Of a stretch of 36,689 bases of DNA, positions 1 to 9,200 are shown in pieces. The notes beneath the pieces were generated by a model. It was given only the letters and a program-made list of their open reading frames with translations, did no database searches and was not told the origin of the DNA. The translations under genes and the position numbers were made by a program. This DNA is from an uncultured Bacteroidales bacterium (GTDB lineage Bacteria; Bacteroidota; Bacteroidia; Bacteroidales; Paludibacteraceae), in assembly GCA_937910305.1 (NCBI GenBank), contig CALEPS010000055.1:1-36689 (forward strand), written 5' to 3'. Within the stretch, counting starts at the first letter, position 1. Each line of letters begins with the position of its first letter.

Positions 1-399
1 CTCTTCCAAGCCCGCATCGCTGCTACCTAATTCTTTTACCAAAGCATAGCGTTGTATATCGAGCGAAGCGAAGAAATGCTCCAACTCGGCGGCGTAGGTT
101 ATCGAATGGCGGAGGTTGTTCAGCTCCGTCTCGTCCAGAAACAGCCCCTCCACCCGCACGCGCGCCACCGCTTCACGGAGGTCGTGTATCTCGCCTCGGG
201 GGAACGTGAGGGCAGGATCGGAGAGAACCGCACGCATCTGATCAGTCACCAGAAGCAGACGGAGCACTGTCTCGTAGTCGGTCTCCATCTGCATAGCCTC
301 TACCCGTTCGCGCCCGAGGGCCGAACTGCAACGGTGCATCAACTCCTCCCTGATTACCGTAAAATCAATCTTCTCTTCTATGTTATCCGGAAAAAACAA
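1..399 (-). CDS. mutS2: MutS2-type endonuclease, N-terminal part (runs off the left edge)
   Basis: The reverse strand encodes about 133 residues of the MutS2 N-terminus. It opens with FFPDNIEEKIDFTVIREEL and continues through CSSALGREREV-like text, RGEIHDLREAVARV and ELNNLRHSITYAAELEHF, which match the start of Bacteroidetes MutS2 proteins (the helical region before the ATPase core). MutS2 is a MutS-family ATPase involved in recombination control or ribosome rescue; its ATPase and Smr domains would lie beyond the left edge. No ATG exists upstream before the in-frame stop at 409-411, so the start must be a TTG, at 399 (preferred, just before the conserved FFPDN) or at 408. It is the last gene seen in a minus-strand series with the DUF721 gene, from which an AT-rich tandem repeat separates it. 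Identity is fairly sure; the start is uncertain. Confidence 0.8.
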   Translation of the reverse strand, partial: MFFPDNIEEKIDFTVIREELMHRCSSALGRERVEAMQMETDYETVLRLLLVTDQMRAVLSDPALTFPRGEIHDLREAVARVRVEGLFLDETELNNLRHSITYAAELEHFFASLDIQRYALVKELGSSDAGLEE

Positions 400-410
400 A
401 ATTATCAATT

Positions 411-450
411 ATGAATTTTTAATTTTTAATTTTTAATTTTGAATTTTGAA
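411..450. repeat. AT-rich tandem repeat (aatttttaatttt/gaatttt units)
   Basis: Forty bases made only of short units such as aattttt and gaatttt fill the gap between mutS2 and the DUF721 gene and touch the stop codon of the latter. The same unit type recurs inside the GH43 gene at about 2727-2781. Confidence 0.7.
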
Positions 451-741
451 TTATCCCCAAATTCTGCAATCTCTGATCACTTCGGCTCCGACGGCTTCGT
501 TCAGTTTACGCACCAACTCGAACCGGTTCTCAAACAGCTGCGCCTTGAGTGCCGCCGAGGAGACGCGGACGAACAGCACGCCGTCCTTGACCTCGACGCT
601 GCGTGTGAGTCTTGTCACCGTGTCACCCATCACTCTGGGCCAGGCGTCCTCTACCTGCACCTCCAGCACCGGTCCTTCCAACCCGCTCTCCCGCAGATAA
701 GCCACGAGTGCGTCCGTCAATGAAGCAGAATTATCTTTCAC
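451..741 (-). CDS. DUF721 family protein (DciA-like)
   Basis: This 96-residue protein has the DUF721 pattern: an N-terminal helix (LTDALVAYLRESGLEGP), the central W-x-x-VMGD motif (EDAWPRVMGDTVTRLT), strands with LFVRVSSAALKAQLF, and a helix ending in VIRDCRIWG. DUF721 proteins include DciA, which helps load the replicative DnaB helicase where DnaC is absent; that role is known for the family and not shown here. The length is typical of the short Bacteroidetes form. It sits between the glucosaminidase gene (38-base gap filled by a tandem repeat) and mutS2, all on the minus strand. The ATG at 741 is the only plausible start. Confidence 0.82.
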   Translation of the reverse strand: MKDNSASLTDALVAYLRESGLEGPVLEVQVEDAWPRVMGDTVTRLTRSVEVKDGVLFVRVSSAALKAQLFENRFELVRKLNEAVGAEVIRDCRIWG

Positions 742-788
742 CTTTCAACTATCAACTTTCAACTATCAACTATCAACTATCAATTTTC
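739..788. repeat. Tandem tttcaacta/tatcaac repeat between genes
   Basis: Repeated tttcaac and tatcaac units fill the gap between the DUF721 and glucosaminidase genes. The last codons and stop of the glucosaminidase lie inside this tract. Confidence 0.65.
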
Positions 789-1937
789 CCCTTTCACCTT
801 ATTGAGCAGTATCTGCTGCCTTGTTTTGAAGACGCGGACCTCCGGAGCGAAGCCGTTCAGCTGCTGCACTCTCGCCATCTGGATCCCTTCGCGCTGGCAC
901 ACTTCCCACAGCGACTCACCGGGGTGAACCCACATCAGCGTCTTCTCGGGTGCTACTTTTTTCTTTTTCGCCCCCATATAGATACGGTCGCCTATCTTCA
1001 TCTCCCGTCCCAGCGCGTCGTTCCATTCGCGCAGCAGACGTTCGCGTACGTTAAGCCGGAAAGCCACATTGGCGTAACTGTCCCCCTCGCGTGCGGAGAC
1101 GTACCTCACGCCGTTGCATTTCTTGACGGGGTGCTGCAGCAGGAACAGTTTCTTCTCGTCCTTGGCGCTCAGCGGCTCCTCGTACGGCGGCTCCGGGTCG
1201 CGTGTGATGACTGCTATCGGCTCCGTCCTGTGCACCACTACCGGCTTTGCCTGAGTCTCTTTGCTTTCTACTTTCGACTTTTGACTTTCGACTATTTGCT
1301 TTCCGCTTTCAGCAGCCACCACCGACACCGCCGCTACCGCCCCCGCCTGGGTCTCTTCGCTTTCGTCCTTCCTTCCCTTCGTAAATCCTTCGTACATCGT
1401 ACTTTCGTCCTTCGTACTTCCCCTTTCACTTTCGTCCTTTCCCAACTCATACAGCCGATACTCCTCAATGATCTTAATCAACTTCGGTGCGTAGTTCTTG
1501 TCGGTAGCGTAGCCGCACGCTTTGAGCCGGTACGCCCAACCCTCGTAGTCCTCTATCGCTATCTCGAAACAGGTAGCGTACCGGGGACGTTGGAGGAAGA
1601 GGGCATGGTCCTTGAAACTCTCGGCTGCATTGGCGTACTGACGGAAGCACTCACCCTTGCTGTCGTCGTCGTAATAATAGACGCCTCCGAACCATTCGCT
1701 GGTACACTTGATACCGAAGTGGTTGCGGGCGTTGACCGCTAACTCACTCGTTCCGGCAGCGGACTCCAGGAGCGCCTGCGCCATGATGATGGAGGCAGGA
1801 ATGCCGTAGTCGGCTTGGTTCTGCACCGCTGTCTCTTTCCATTGCTCGATATACGCCAGGTACGTCGGGTTTTGTTTCTGCGCCGCTGCACTCATTCCGA
1901 GCACCATCGCGGCAATAATTATCATTGTTCTTTTCAT
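780..1937 (-). CDS. Secreted glucosaminidase (GH73-like) with C-terminal LysM domains
   Basis: The 385-residue product is a predicted exported peptidoglycan hydrolase. Residues 1-20 form a signal peptide (MKRTMIIIAAMVLGMSAAAQ). Residues about 22-160 are a glucosaminidase domain with the catalytic glutamate context AQALLESAAGTSELA and NHFGIKC. Two LysM-like modules follow, RYVSAREGDSYANVAFRL and LMWVHPGESLWEVCQREG, which bind the glycan backbone. The linker at residues about 165-227 is unusual: it is encoded by intergenic-type repeats and reads as lysine/glutamate/serine-rich text such as KDESERGSTKDES and VESQKSKVESK. The start at 1937 was preferred to the ATG at 1955 because the extra six residues come from a repeat and precede the signal peptide. 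Annotation of the fold is strong; the substrate is inferred. Confidence 0.85.
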   Translation of the reverse strand: MKRTMIIIAAMVLGMSAAAQKQNPTYLAYIEQWKETAVQNQADYGIPASIIMAQALLESAAGTSELAVNARNHFGIKCTSEWFGGVYYYDDDSKGECFRQYANAAESFKDHALFLQRPRYATCFEIAIEDYEGWAYRLKACGYATDKNYAPKLIKIIEEYRLYELGKDESERGSTKDESTMYEGFTKGRKDESEETQAGAVAAVSVVAAESGKQIVESQKSKVESKETQAKPVVVHRTEPIAVITRDPEPPYEEPLSAKDEKKLFLLQHPVKKCNGVRYVSAREGDSYANVAFRLNVRERLLREWNDALGREMKIGDRIYMGAKKKKVAPEKTLMWVHPGESLWEVCQREGIQMARVQQLNGFAPEVRVFKTRQQILLNKVKGEN

Positions 1938-2110
1938 TTTGCTTTCACCTTTCATCTTTCACTTTTCACCTTTCACCTTTGTGTAGCGCTTCGCTGCTTA
2001 ACCGCGTAGCACTCAACCGCGACCAAAGGTCGCACTCTACCGCCGCAGGCACTCAACCGCGGCGAAGCCGCACTCACCTTTCCCCTCCCTTGAGGGGAGG
2101 CCGGGTGGGG
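1938..2110. repeat. Mixed repeat cluster: tttcacc units, GC mini-hairpin array, C-run/G-run hairpin
   Basis: The gap between GH43 and the glucosaminidase contains three repeat types in a row. About 1940-1980 is tandem tttcacc/tttcatc. From 1983 to 2078 short GC hairpins (for example 2019-2033 and 2059-2071) are separated by near-identical 8-base spacers actcaacc, actctacc, actcaacc (2011, 2034, 2051). At 2081-2112 there is a C-run/G-run hairpin with loop ttga. The last element supplies the 3' end of the GH43 gene. Confidence 0.7.
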
Positions 2111-3699
2111 TTTCCTTTCACCTCGAACCAATCGACGTCGAGCCATCCGGCATCATTATCCGGCCGTTTGTAGGGCGACGTACTCTCCACGCGTTCACGC
2201 ACGGCATACATTCCTACTTTAGCGCCTATCCATTCGCCGGCAACGGCTTGGAAAGGTTCGCCTATCTCTTGCCATTCCTGCCCGTCGTCACACAGGAAGA
2301 AACGGCAAAGATGCGAAGCAGTCACTTCAATCCGGGCATACCACCACTCGCCATCCGAAGGAATAGGTAATGTGCGGCTCTGTCGGCCATGCACAATAAG
2401 TCCTGCCTCCTCGTTATACTTGGGGTTCTTGCCTTGCGGACGGGGCATGAAACGCACGCGAGCCGTGACAGTAAAAGCCGTGTTAGCCGGTATCTTATGC
2501 AGCAGTAAGTTCGGGGCGGTCTGGACGTCTGCGGCAGGGTACGTAAAGAGCCGGATATAATCCTTCGCCATATGCGAAGCGGAGTCGGCCTCTACAGCGA
2601 GATAATAATACTGCGCCTTGCGGTTCCCGCTCCATTGCCATTCGGGCGAGAGCGTACGCGTCCAAAAACCGTCCATGAACCGCGGTACATCGTACATCCG
2701 TCCTTCGTACTTCCCCTTTCGACTTTCGACTTTTGAATTTTTAATTTTTAATTTTGAATTTTTAATTTTGAATTTTGAATTCGTCAGCTCTGCTGACGCC
2801 GGTTCTCCGTTGTTGCCTATCACCGGCCAGCCGTCTTCCCATCTCAGCGGCTGCAGATGCACGATGCGGCCTGCCGTGCCTACGTCCTGGAAATGGTAGA
2901 ACTTGTCGTCCACCCATGCACCCTGATGCGGAGCATTGATGTTCGTCGATCCTTGTTCTAACACACGCCGCCACTCGTAAGGACCATAGACCGTCCTGCT
3001 GCGCAGACACAACTGCCAACCGGTCTTCACGCCTCCGGCGGGGCAGAAGATATAGTAATATCCGCCTTTCTTGTGGAACTTAGGTCCCTCGCATGTCGGG
3101 TTGTCCGGATGCCCGTCGAAGACCAAACGGTCCTCACGGATGACGGAAAGACCGTCCTGCGCGAGCTCGCATACCGCCAGTGCCGACTTGAACCCTGCGC
3201 GGCTGCCTGCAAAAGCATGCACGAGATAGCAACGTCCATCGCTGTCCCATAGCGGACAGGGGTCTATGAGACCTTTGCCGCGTTTGACCAGCACCGCCGG
3301 TTCCCATCGGCAGGGGATCGTCTTGGTCTTCTCCGAACGGATACAGAAGATACCTATGTCCGGGTCGCCGTAGTAGATATAGAAACGCCCTTGGTGGTGT
3401 CGTATAGACGGAGCCCACACGCCGCATCCGGCGGGACAGGCGTCCAGATGACCGTAGCCGGGAACGGTGTCCGGCAAAGCGGCATCGACGATCGTCCATT
3501 CCACCCCGTCTCGGGAGTGAAGGATCTGCAGACCCGGGATGCAGGCGAAAGTGCTGTAGGTCATGTAGTAGTTCTTTCCTACGCGTATCACGTCCGGGTC
3601 GGAATAGTCGTACGGCAGGATCGGATTCGTCCACCCTGCCGCCGCACTCATCGCAACCACCATCGCTGCAAAAAATATCATTAGCTTTTTCATAGGCAT
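2074..3699 (-). CDS. Glycoside hydrolase family 43 protein, secreted
   Basis: The 541-residue product has a signal peptide (KKLMIFFAAMVVAMSAAAG) and then a GH43 five-bladed propeller starting NPILPYDYSDPDVIRVG, where the aspartate of SDPD is the expected general base. The expected acid is the glutamate in NPTCEGPKFHKKGGYYY. The C-terminal part, from about residue 340, resembles the beta-sandwich appended to many GH43 xylosidases/arabinofuranosidases. Two pieces look repeat-derived: residues about 305-335 (NSKFKIKNSKLKIKNSKVES) and the last residues NPTRPPLKGGER, encoded by a C-run/G-run hairpin that also supplies the stop. A Bacteroidetes promoter lies at 3716-3747, giving a very short leader; ATG codons at 3699 and 3693 both fit. 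The exact sugar substrate cannot be told. Confidence 0.85.
   Translation of the reverse strand: MPMKKLMIFFAAMVVAMSAAAGWTNPILPYDYSDPDVIRVGKNYYMTYSTFACIPGLQILHSRDGVEWTIVDAALPDTVPGYGHLDACPAGCGVWAPSIRHHQGRFYIYYGDPDIGIFCIRSEKTKTIPCRWEPAVLVKRGKGLIDPCPLWDSDGRCYLVHAFAGSRAGFKSALAVCELAQDGLSVIREDRLVFDGHPDNPTCEGPKFHKKGGYYYIFCPAGGVKTGWQLCLRSRTVYGPYEWRRVLEQGSTNINAPHQGAWVDDKFYHFQDVGTAGRIVHLQPLRWEDGWPVIGNNGEPASAELTNSKFKIKNSKLKIKNSKVESRKGKYEGRMYDVPRFMDGFWTRTLSPEWQWSGNRKAQYYYLAVEADSASHMAKDYIRLFTYPAADVQTAPNLLLHKIPANTAFTVTARVRFMPRPQGKNPKYNEEAGLIVHGRQSRTLPIPSDGEWWYARIEVTASHLCRFFLCDDGQEWQEIGEPFQAVAGEWIGAKVGMYAVRERVESTSPYKRPDNDAGWLDVDWFEVKGNPTRPPLKGGER
2700..2785. repeat. In-frame intergenic-type repeat inside the GH43 gene
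   Basis: Units ctttcgac and aatttttaattttgaa, the same kinds that fill the gap at 411-450, lie inside the GH43 frame without breaking it. They join the propeller to the C-terminal domain. Confidence 0.7.
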
Positions 3700-3715
3700 T
3701 TGACTTTCGCGGCTG

Positions 3716-3747
3716 CAAAATTACTACAAAAATTGCACATACGCAAG
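3716..3747 (-). promoter_or_regulatory. Promoter of the GH43 gene
   Basis: On the minus strand the -7 box TAATTTTG lies at 3723-3716 and a CTTG (-33) at 3747-3744, 20 bases apart. Transcription would begin near 3709, some 10-16 bases before the start codon. Confidence 0.6.
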
Positions 3748-3895
3748 TTTTTGAGCGGAATTTTTGAAAAAGTAGAGAATTCTCTACTTCTTTTAGGGAT
3801 AGATAGCAGGCACTATGCTTGCATAAGGGACGGCTATCTATCAATAAAGAGAGGGCACAGCCCTTTTTCAAAAATCCCGCTCATTCTTTGCGTAT
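3739..3895. repeat. 157-bp imperfect inverted-repeat element (MITE-like or structured RNA)
   Basis: The outer arms catacgcaag...tttttgaaaaag (3739-3772) and ctttttcaaaaat...ctttgcgtatg (3863-3895) pair over roughly 33 bases with few mismatches. Inside are a perfect 16-bp palindrome at 3772-3787 and a second stem, gatagatagc / ggctatctatc (about 3798-3842). The outer end sequence attgcacatacgcaag (3732-3747) recurs as a direct copy at 3965-3980. There is no convincing gene inside, so the 337-base gap 3700-4036 consists of this element, flanking sequence and two promoters. Confidence 0.6.
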
Positions 3896-3995
3896 GCCCC
3901 GCAGGACGCGGCTGTACTTTCGGGGGAATTGCATAGCAAGGCGGCGTCCGAAGGTACAACAAAAATTGCACATACGCAAGTTTTCTATGGATTTT

Positions 3996-4027
3996 CTTGC
4001 ATAATTCAAAAAATCTTTGTACCTTTG
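3996..4027 (+). promoter_or_regulatory. Promoter upstream of the small lipoprotein gene at 4037
   Basis: CTTG at 3996-3999 and TACCTTTG at 4020-4027, 20 bases apart, match the Bacteroidetes consensus. The start site would be near 4034, making the message almost leaderless. Confidence 0.65.
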
Positions 4028-4036
4028 CAGCGGATT

Positions 4037-4180
4037 ATGAGAAAACATCTATGGACATATTGTATTCTTCTCGGCTATTTGCTATCTTCTTGTTCCGTAA
4101 CTCTAACTCGACATAGAGTGCTAATTTACTCACGGGTCATTTACGACTCATTTAGCGGTCGTTGCACAGCTATTGCATAG
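4037..4180 (+). CDS. Very small putative lipoprotein (47 aa), possibly truncated
   Basis: A good promoter lies just upstream, and the ORF starts MRKHLWTYCILLGYLLSSCS. That is a basic N-terminus, a hydrophobic stretch and an LLSSC lipobox, as in an exported lipoprotein. The remaining 25 residues show no domain. They include a 23-bp stretch (4134-4156) that is repeated exactly, in reverse complement, at 22251-22273 in a repeat cluster, so the mature part may be repeat-derived and the gene a remnant. Codon use cannot be judged over this length. It could be a real small lipoprotein or a decayed one. Confidence 0.4.
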   Translation: MRKHLWTYCILLGYLLSSCSVTLTRHRVLIYSRVIYDSFSGRCTAIA

Positions 4181-4282
4181 GTAGTTTCCCAAGTTCAAAA
4201 TTTGCATATTTGCCAAATGGAATGCAAAATTGCCAAGCAAAAATAGCAAATTTAAGAATTTTTCTTAAAAACATGCCGCGTA

Positions 4283-4314
4283 TTTGCATAATTGCAAAAA
4301 ATGTTGTAATTTTG
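4283..4314 (+). promoter_or_regulatory. pckA promoter
   Basis: TTTG at 4283-4286 and TAATTTTG at 4307-4314 are 20 bases apart; transcription should start near 4321. The -33 box is extended into TTTGCATAATTGCAA, a near-palindrome seen in several other promoters here. The 190-base gap before pckA otherwise shows only AT-rich sequence. Confidence 0.75.
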
Positions 4315-4370
4315 TAGCCGATTTAGTAGGCGCAAAGTCGAAAGACAATTTCAAACAAAATATATATCTT

Positions 4371-5975
4371 ATGAAAGAATTAGATCTTACCAAGTATGGT
4401 ATTCAGGGCGCACGTGTGATCGCCCACAACCCCTCCTACGAGTATCTGTTCGCAGAGGAGACCAAGCCCGGACTCACCGGTTATGACAAAGGTCAGCTGA
4501 CCGAGCTCGGTGCTGTTAACGTAATGACCGGTATCTACACCGGCCGTTCGCCTAAGGACAAATACATCGTGGATGACGCACAGAGCCACAACAACGTATG
4601 GTGGACCTCCGAGGGCTACAAGAACGACAACCACCCCATGTCCGAGGACGTTTGGGCTAAGGTGAAAGAGCTGGCTATCAAGGAGCTGAGCAACAAAGAC
4701 CTGTACGTAGTAGATGCTTTCTGCGGCGCAAACAAAGAGACCCGTCTGGCTGTCCGCTTCATCGTAGAGGTAGCATGGCAGGCTCACTTCGTAAAGAACA
4801 TGTTCATCCAGCCGACCGAAGAGGAGTTGGAGAACTTCGAGCCGAACTTCGTTATCTACAACGCTTCCAAAGCCAAAGTGGAGAACTACAAAGAGCTGGG
4901 TCTGAACAGCGAGACCTGCGTAGCATTCAACACCACCAGCCGCGAGCAGGTGATCATCAACACATGGTACGGCGGCGAGATGAAGAAAGGTATGTTCTCT
5001 ATGCAGAACTACTACCTGCCTCTCCGCGGCATCGCTTCCATGCACTGCTCCGCGAACACCGACATGGAGGGTAAGAACACCGCTATCTTCTTCGGTCTCT
5101 CCGGTACCGGTAAGACCACCCTTTCCACCGACCCGAAACGTCTCCTTATCGGTGACGACGAGCACGGATGGGACGACGAGGGTGTATTCAACCTCGAAGG
5201 CGGATGCTATGCCAAGGTCATCAACCTCGACAAAGAGAGCGAGCCGGACATCTACAACGCTATCCGCCGCAACGCTCTCCTGGAGAACGTAACCGTGGAC
5301 GAGAACGGCAAGATTGATTTCGCGGACAAGTCCGTAACCGAGAACACCCGTGTATCGTATCCTATCAACCACATCGAGAAGATCGTCCGTCCTATCTCTG
5401 CAGGTCCTGCAGCCAAGAACGTGATCTTCCTCTCCGCTGACGCCTTCGGCGTACTGCCTCCTGTATCTATCCTGACTCCGGAGCAGACCAAGTACTACTT
5501 CCTGAGCGGCTTCACCGCCAAGCTGGCAGGTACCGAGCGCGGCATCACCGAGCCGACTCCTACCTTCTCCGCTTGCTTCGGCCAGGCGTTCCTGGAGCTC
5601 CATCCTACCAAATACGCAGAGGAGCTGGTTAAACGTATGGAGAAATCCGGCGCGAAGGCATACCTCGTTAACACCGGCTGGAACGGTACCGGCAAACGTA
5701 TCTCCATCCGCGACACCCGTGGTATCATCGACGCTATCCTCGGCGGCGACATCCTCACCGCTCCGACGAAGAAGATCCCATACTTCAACTTCGAGGTTCC
5801 GACAGCTCTGCCGGGCGTTGATCCTGCTATCCTCGATCCGCGCGACACCTACAAAGACGCTGCCGAGTGGGAGGTTAAGGCTAAAGACCTGGCTGCACGC
5901 TTTATCAAGAACTTCGACAAATATACGTCGAACGAAGCAGGCAAGGCACTCGTTGCTGCCGGTCCGCAACTCTAA
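4371..5975 (+). CDS. pckA: Phosphoenolpyruvate carboxykinase (ATP)
   Basis: The 534-residue protein matches ATP-type PEP carboxykinase over its full length (family about 530-540). It interconverts oxaloacetate and phosphoenolpyruvate with ATP; in fermentative Bacteroidetes it normally runs toward oxaloacetate during succinate formation. Visible motifs include TGRSPKDKYIV near the N-terminus, the kinase-1a P-loop GLSGTGKTTLS (about residues 242-252), the metal-binding stretch LIGDDEHGWDDEGVFNLEGG, and GWNGTGKRISIRDTR near the C-terminus. The ATG at 4371 was chosen over an upstream in-frame ATG at 4284, which would lie upstream of the predicted transcription start and add non-homologous residues. 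Codon bias is strong, suggesting high expression. It is monocistronic, with a hairpin terminator after it. Confidence 0.97.
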   Translation: MKELDLTKYGIQGARVIAHNPSYEYLFAEETKPGLTGYDKGQLTELGAVNVMTGIYTGRSPKDKYIVDDAQSHNNVWWTSEGYKNDNHPMSEDVWAKVKELAIKELSNKDLYVVDAFCGANKETRLAVRFIVEVAWQAHFVKNMFIQPTEEELENFEPNFVIYNASKAKVENYKELGLNSETCVAFNTTSREQVIINTWYGGEMKKGMFSMQNYYLPLRGIASMHCSANTDMEGKNTAIFFGLSGTGKTTLSTDPKRLLIGDDEHGWDDEGVFNLEGGCYAKVINLDKESEPDIYNAIRRNALLENVTVDENGKIDFADKSVTENTRVSYPINHIEKIVRPISAGPAAKNVIFLSADAFGVLPPVSILTPEQTKYYFLSGFTAKLAGTERGITEPTPTFSACFGQAFLELHPTKYAEELVKRMEKSGAKAYLVNTGWNGTGKRISIRDTRGIIDAILGGDILTAPTKKIPYFNFEVPTALPGVDPAILDPRDTYKDAAEWEVKAKDLAARFIKNFDKYTSNEAGKALVAAGPQL

Positions 5976-6020
5976 TAAGACAAAGCCGGTGAGAGCTGAC
6001 ACGCTCTCGCACGAATTCAG

Positions 6021-6060
6021 TAATAACGGCACATGCATACGCGTGCGCCGTTATTATTTT
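6021..6060 (+). terminator. Terminator after pckA
   Basis: taataacggc pairs with gccgttatta across a short variable middle (6021-6054), followed by a T-rich run. A smaller hairpin (gagagc/gctctc) precedes it at about 5990-6010. Confidence 0.6.
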
Positions 6061-6100
6061 GCTCAAAAAACGTCCTTTGGGGCGATTTTTTCATTTTTTA

Positions 6101-6132
6101 TTTGCATAATTGAAAAAAAAGCAGTACCTTTG
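6101..6132 (+). promoter_or_regulatory. secDF promoter
   Basis: TTTG at 6101-6104 and TACCTTTG at 6125-6132 are 20 bases apart; the -33 region reads TTTGCATAATTGAAA. The leader to the ATG at 6228 is about 90 bases. Confidence 0.7.
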
Positions 6133-6227
6133 CACGCTTTTTATGTTGCGTGCACGGACATACACGCGCGAAAGCACAAGAAACAAAGTAACAGATAACT
6201 CGAAAACTTAAAATAAATAAAACAACT

Positions 6228-9200
6228 ATGCAAAACAAAGGACTTGTTAGAATTTTGGCTGTCTGCCTTGCACTTGTCTGCGCTTTTTACCTGTCGTTCT
6301 CGCTGGTAACGAGCCACTATGACAAGAAAGCTAAAGAGTATGCAGCAGGTGATGATGCAAAAGAGTTCCTCTATCTGGACTCTATTGCTACAAAGAAAGT
6401 TTGGTTTGGCTACACGCTCAAGGAGTGCCGCGAGAAAGAGATCAACCTCGGTCTTGACCTCAAGGGCGGTATGAACGTGACCATGGAGGTTTCCGTTCCG
6501 GACATTCTCGACGCCCTCAGCGGACACAACGAGACCCCGAATTACAAAGAGGCTCTCGCACGCGCCAAACAGAAACAGAAATCAAGCGGTGCTGATTTCG
6601 TAACGCTCTTCATCGAGTCGTTCAACGAAGTGGACCCGAACGGACAACTCGCTTCGATCTTCTCTACTTTCGAACTCAAAGACAAAGTGACGCTGAACTC
6701 CACGAATGCCGAGGTAGAGAAAGTGATCCGCGAGGAAGTGGACGGAGCTATCCAGAACTCCTTCAACGTGCTCCGTACGCGTATCGACCGCTTCGGTGTC
6801 GTTCAACCCAACATCCAGAAACTCTCCCAACCGGGACGTATCCTGATCGAGTTGCCGGGTATCAAGGAGCCGGAGCGTGTTCGTAAACTGCTCCAAGGAT
6901 CGGCTAACCTCGAGTTCTGGGAGACCTACGAGGCTTCCGAACTGCTGCCTATGCTCGCGCAGATAAATCGTGACTTTGCAGCTACTGCTCCTGAAGCAGC
7001 AGAGGAGACCAAAGCCGAGGAAGTAAAACCTGCTGAGGCTCCGAAAGCGGAATCGGATGAGATTGCTGACCTCGTTGAGAACATCAACGCCGATAGCGCA
7101 GCTGTAGAGGCTGACCAGGCTGCACAACTCGCCGAGTACAAGAAAAACAACCCGCTCTTCGCTATCCTCAACCCGTCTGTAAACCAGGCCGGACAGGCTT
7201 ACCGCGGACCGGTGATCGGTACTGTACATTATGTAGATACCGCCAAAGTAAACGCTATGCTGAACTCGCAGATTGCTAAGGCAATCCTTCCGCGCGACGC
7301 ACGTTTCTTCTGGACCGTTAAGGCTATCGACGAAGCCGGCAGTTACTACCAGCTCGTTGCCCTGAAGGCGCAGCGTGACGGACGTGCATCACTCGAAGGA
7401 GACGTGATCACCGATGCACGTGCGGACTTCTCGCAGTTCAGCGCTTACGCTAACGTATCTATGTCAATGAATGCAGAGGGTGCCAAGACATGGCAGCGTC
7501 TGACCAAAGATAATATCGGCAAATCGGTTGCTATCGTGCTTGACGGATATGTATATTCTTTCCCGACGGTACAGAATGAGATCTCCGGCGGTAACAGCCA
7601 GATCACCGGTAACTTCACCGTAGAAGAGGCCAAGGACTTGGCTAACACCCTCAAATCCGGTAAGATGCCGGCTCCTGCCCGTATCATCGAGGAGAGCGTG
7701 GTTGGTCCTTCGCTGGGTCGTGAGGCTATCCAGGCGGGTATGTGGTCCTTCTTGCTCGGCTTCGTGCTGATCCTCATCTACATGGTGTTCTACTATGGCT
7801 GGATTCCGGGGCTCATCGCCGATGCCGCATTGCTGTGCAACGTATTCCTGCTGCTCGGTATCCTTGCTTCCTTCTCCGCAGTACTGACTCTGCCGGGTAT
7901 CGCCGGTATCGTCCTGACGATGGGTACCGCTGTGGATGCCAACGTGCTGATCTACGAGCGTATCCGTGAGGAGCTGCGTAGCGGCAAGGGTATGCGTAAA
8001 GCGATTGAAGACGGTTTCAAGGGCGCTATCACCGCAATTATTGATGCGAACGTAACTTCCTTCCTCACCGGTGCCATCCTAGCTATCTTCGGTACAGGTC
8101 CTATCAAGGGCTTCGCCGTTACCTATATGATCGGTATTATCTCCTCGTTCCTCACCGCTGTGTTCATCACACGTCTGTTGCTCGAGGATTATGCCGGCAA
8201 GGACAATGCCAAGGAACTGTCCTTCACCACCAAACTGATGAAGAACTTCCTCCAGAACGTACATTTCGATTTCGTCAATGCACGCAAATGGGCTTACTGC
8301 CTCTCCGGCGCGCTCGTCATCTTCGCTATCCTCGGTCTCGAACCGCATATCTTCGGTAAACTGAACCTCGGTATCGACTTCTCCGGAGGACGTAACTATG
8401 TCGTTCGTTTCGACCGGAATATCAACACCCAGGACGTACGCGAAAGTCTCGATAAGACTTTCTCGGCTACCCTGGAGGACGGCGAGCTCTTCTCGCTCAA
8501 TGTGATCACCTACGGTAACGACGCTAACCAGGTTCGTATCTCTACCAACTATCGTATCCACGAGGAGACCGCTGAGGCTGACGAGGCTATCGAGGCACTG
8601 CTCTACGAGGGATGCAAGCCGTTCCTGGGCGAGGATATCACCTTCAATGATTTCCGTTCGACCGAGTCCAACGCGGCAGTAGGTATCATGCAGAGCCAGA
8701 AAGTAGGTCCGGCTATCGCCGATGATATCACTACCAGCGCTGTATGGGCAGTCCTTGCTGCGCTCGTTGTGATCTTCCTCTATATCCTCTTGCGGTTCCG
8801 TAACTTCGCATACTCGGTAGGCGCCCTGACAGCTCTTGCACACGATACCGTTATCGTGCTCGGTCTGTACGCTATCCTCTGGAAGATCATGCCTTTCTCC
8901 ATGGAGATCGACCAGGCGTTCATCGCGGCTATCCTGACCGTTATCGGTTATTCGATCAACGATACCGTGGTTATCTTCGACCGTGTACGCGAGTACAACA
9001 AACTCTATCCGAAACGCGAGAAGAAAGTCAATATCAACGACGCATTGAATAATACGCTCAGCCGTACCTTCTCGACCTCTGTGAGTACATTCGTTGTCCT
9101 CCTCGCTATCTTTATCTTCGGTGGCGAGACCATCCAGGGCTTCGTATTCGCACTCTTGGTTGGTGTGATTGTAGGTACCTATTCGTCTGTGTTCATCGCT

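Noticed and set aside
612..1742. A 376-codon plus-strand frame across the glucosaminidase
   Set aside because: Its text is low-complexity (PFHLIEQYL, HHRHRRYRPR) and antisense to a clear GH73-LysM gene.
3134..3871. A 245-codon minus-strand frame overlapping the GH43 gene
   Set aside because: It is a shifted frame of GH43 that starts inside the inverted-repeat element and has no domain.
4380..6038. A 552-codon open frame antisense to pckA
   Set aside because: pckA is unmistakable; the antisense frame is open because of the strong codon bias of pckA and encodes no recognisable domain.
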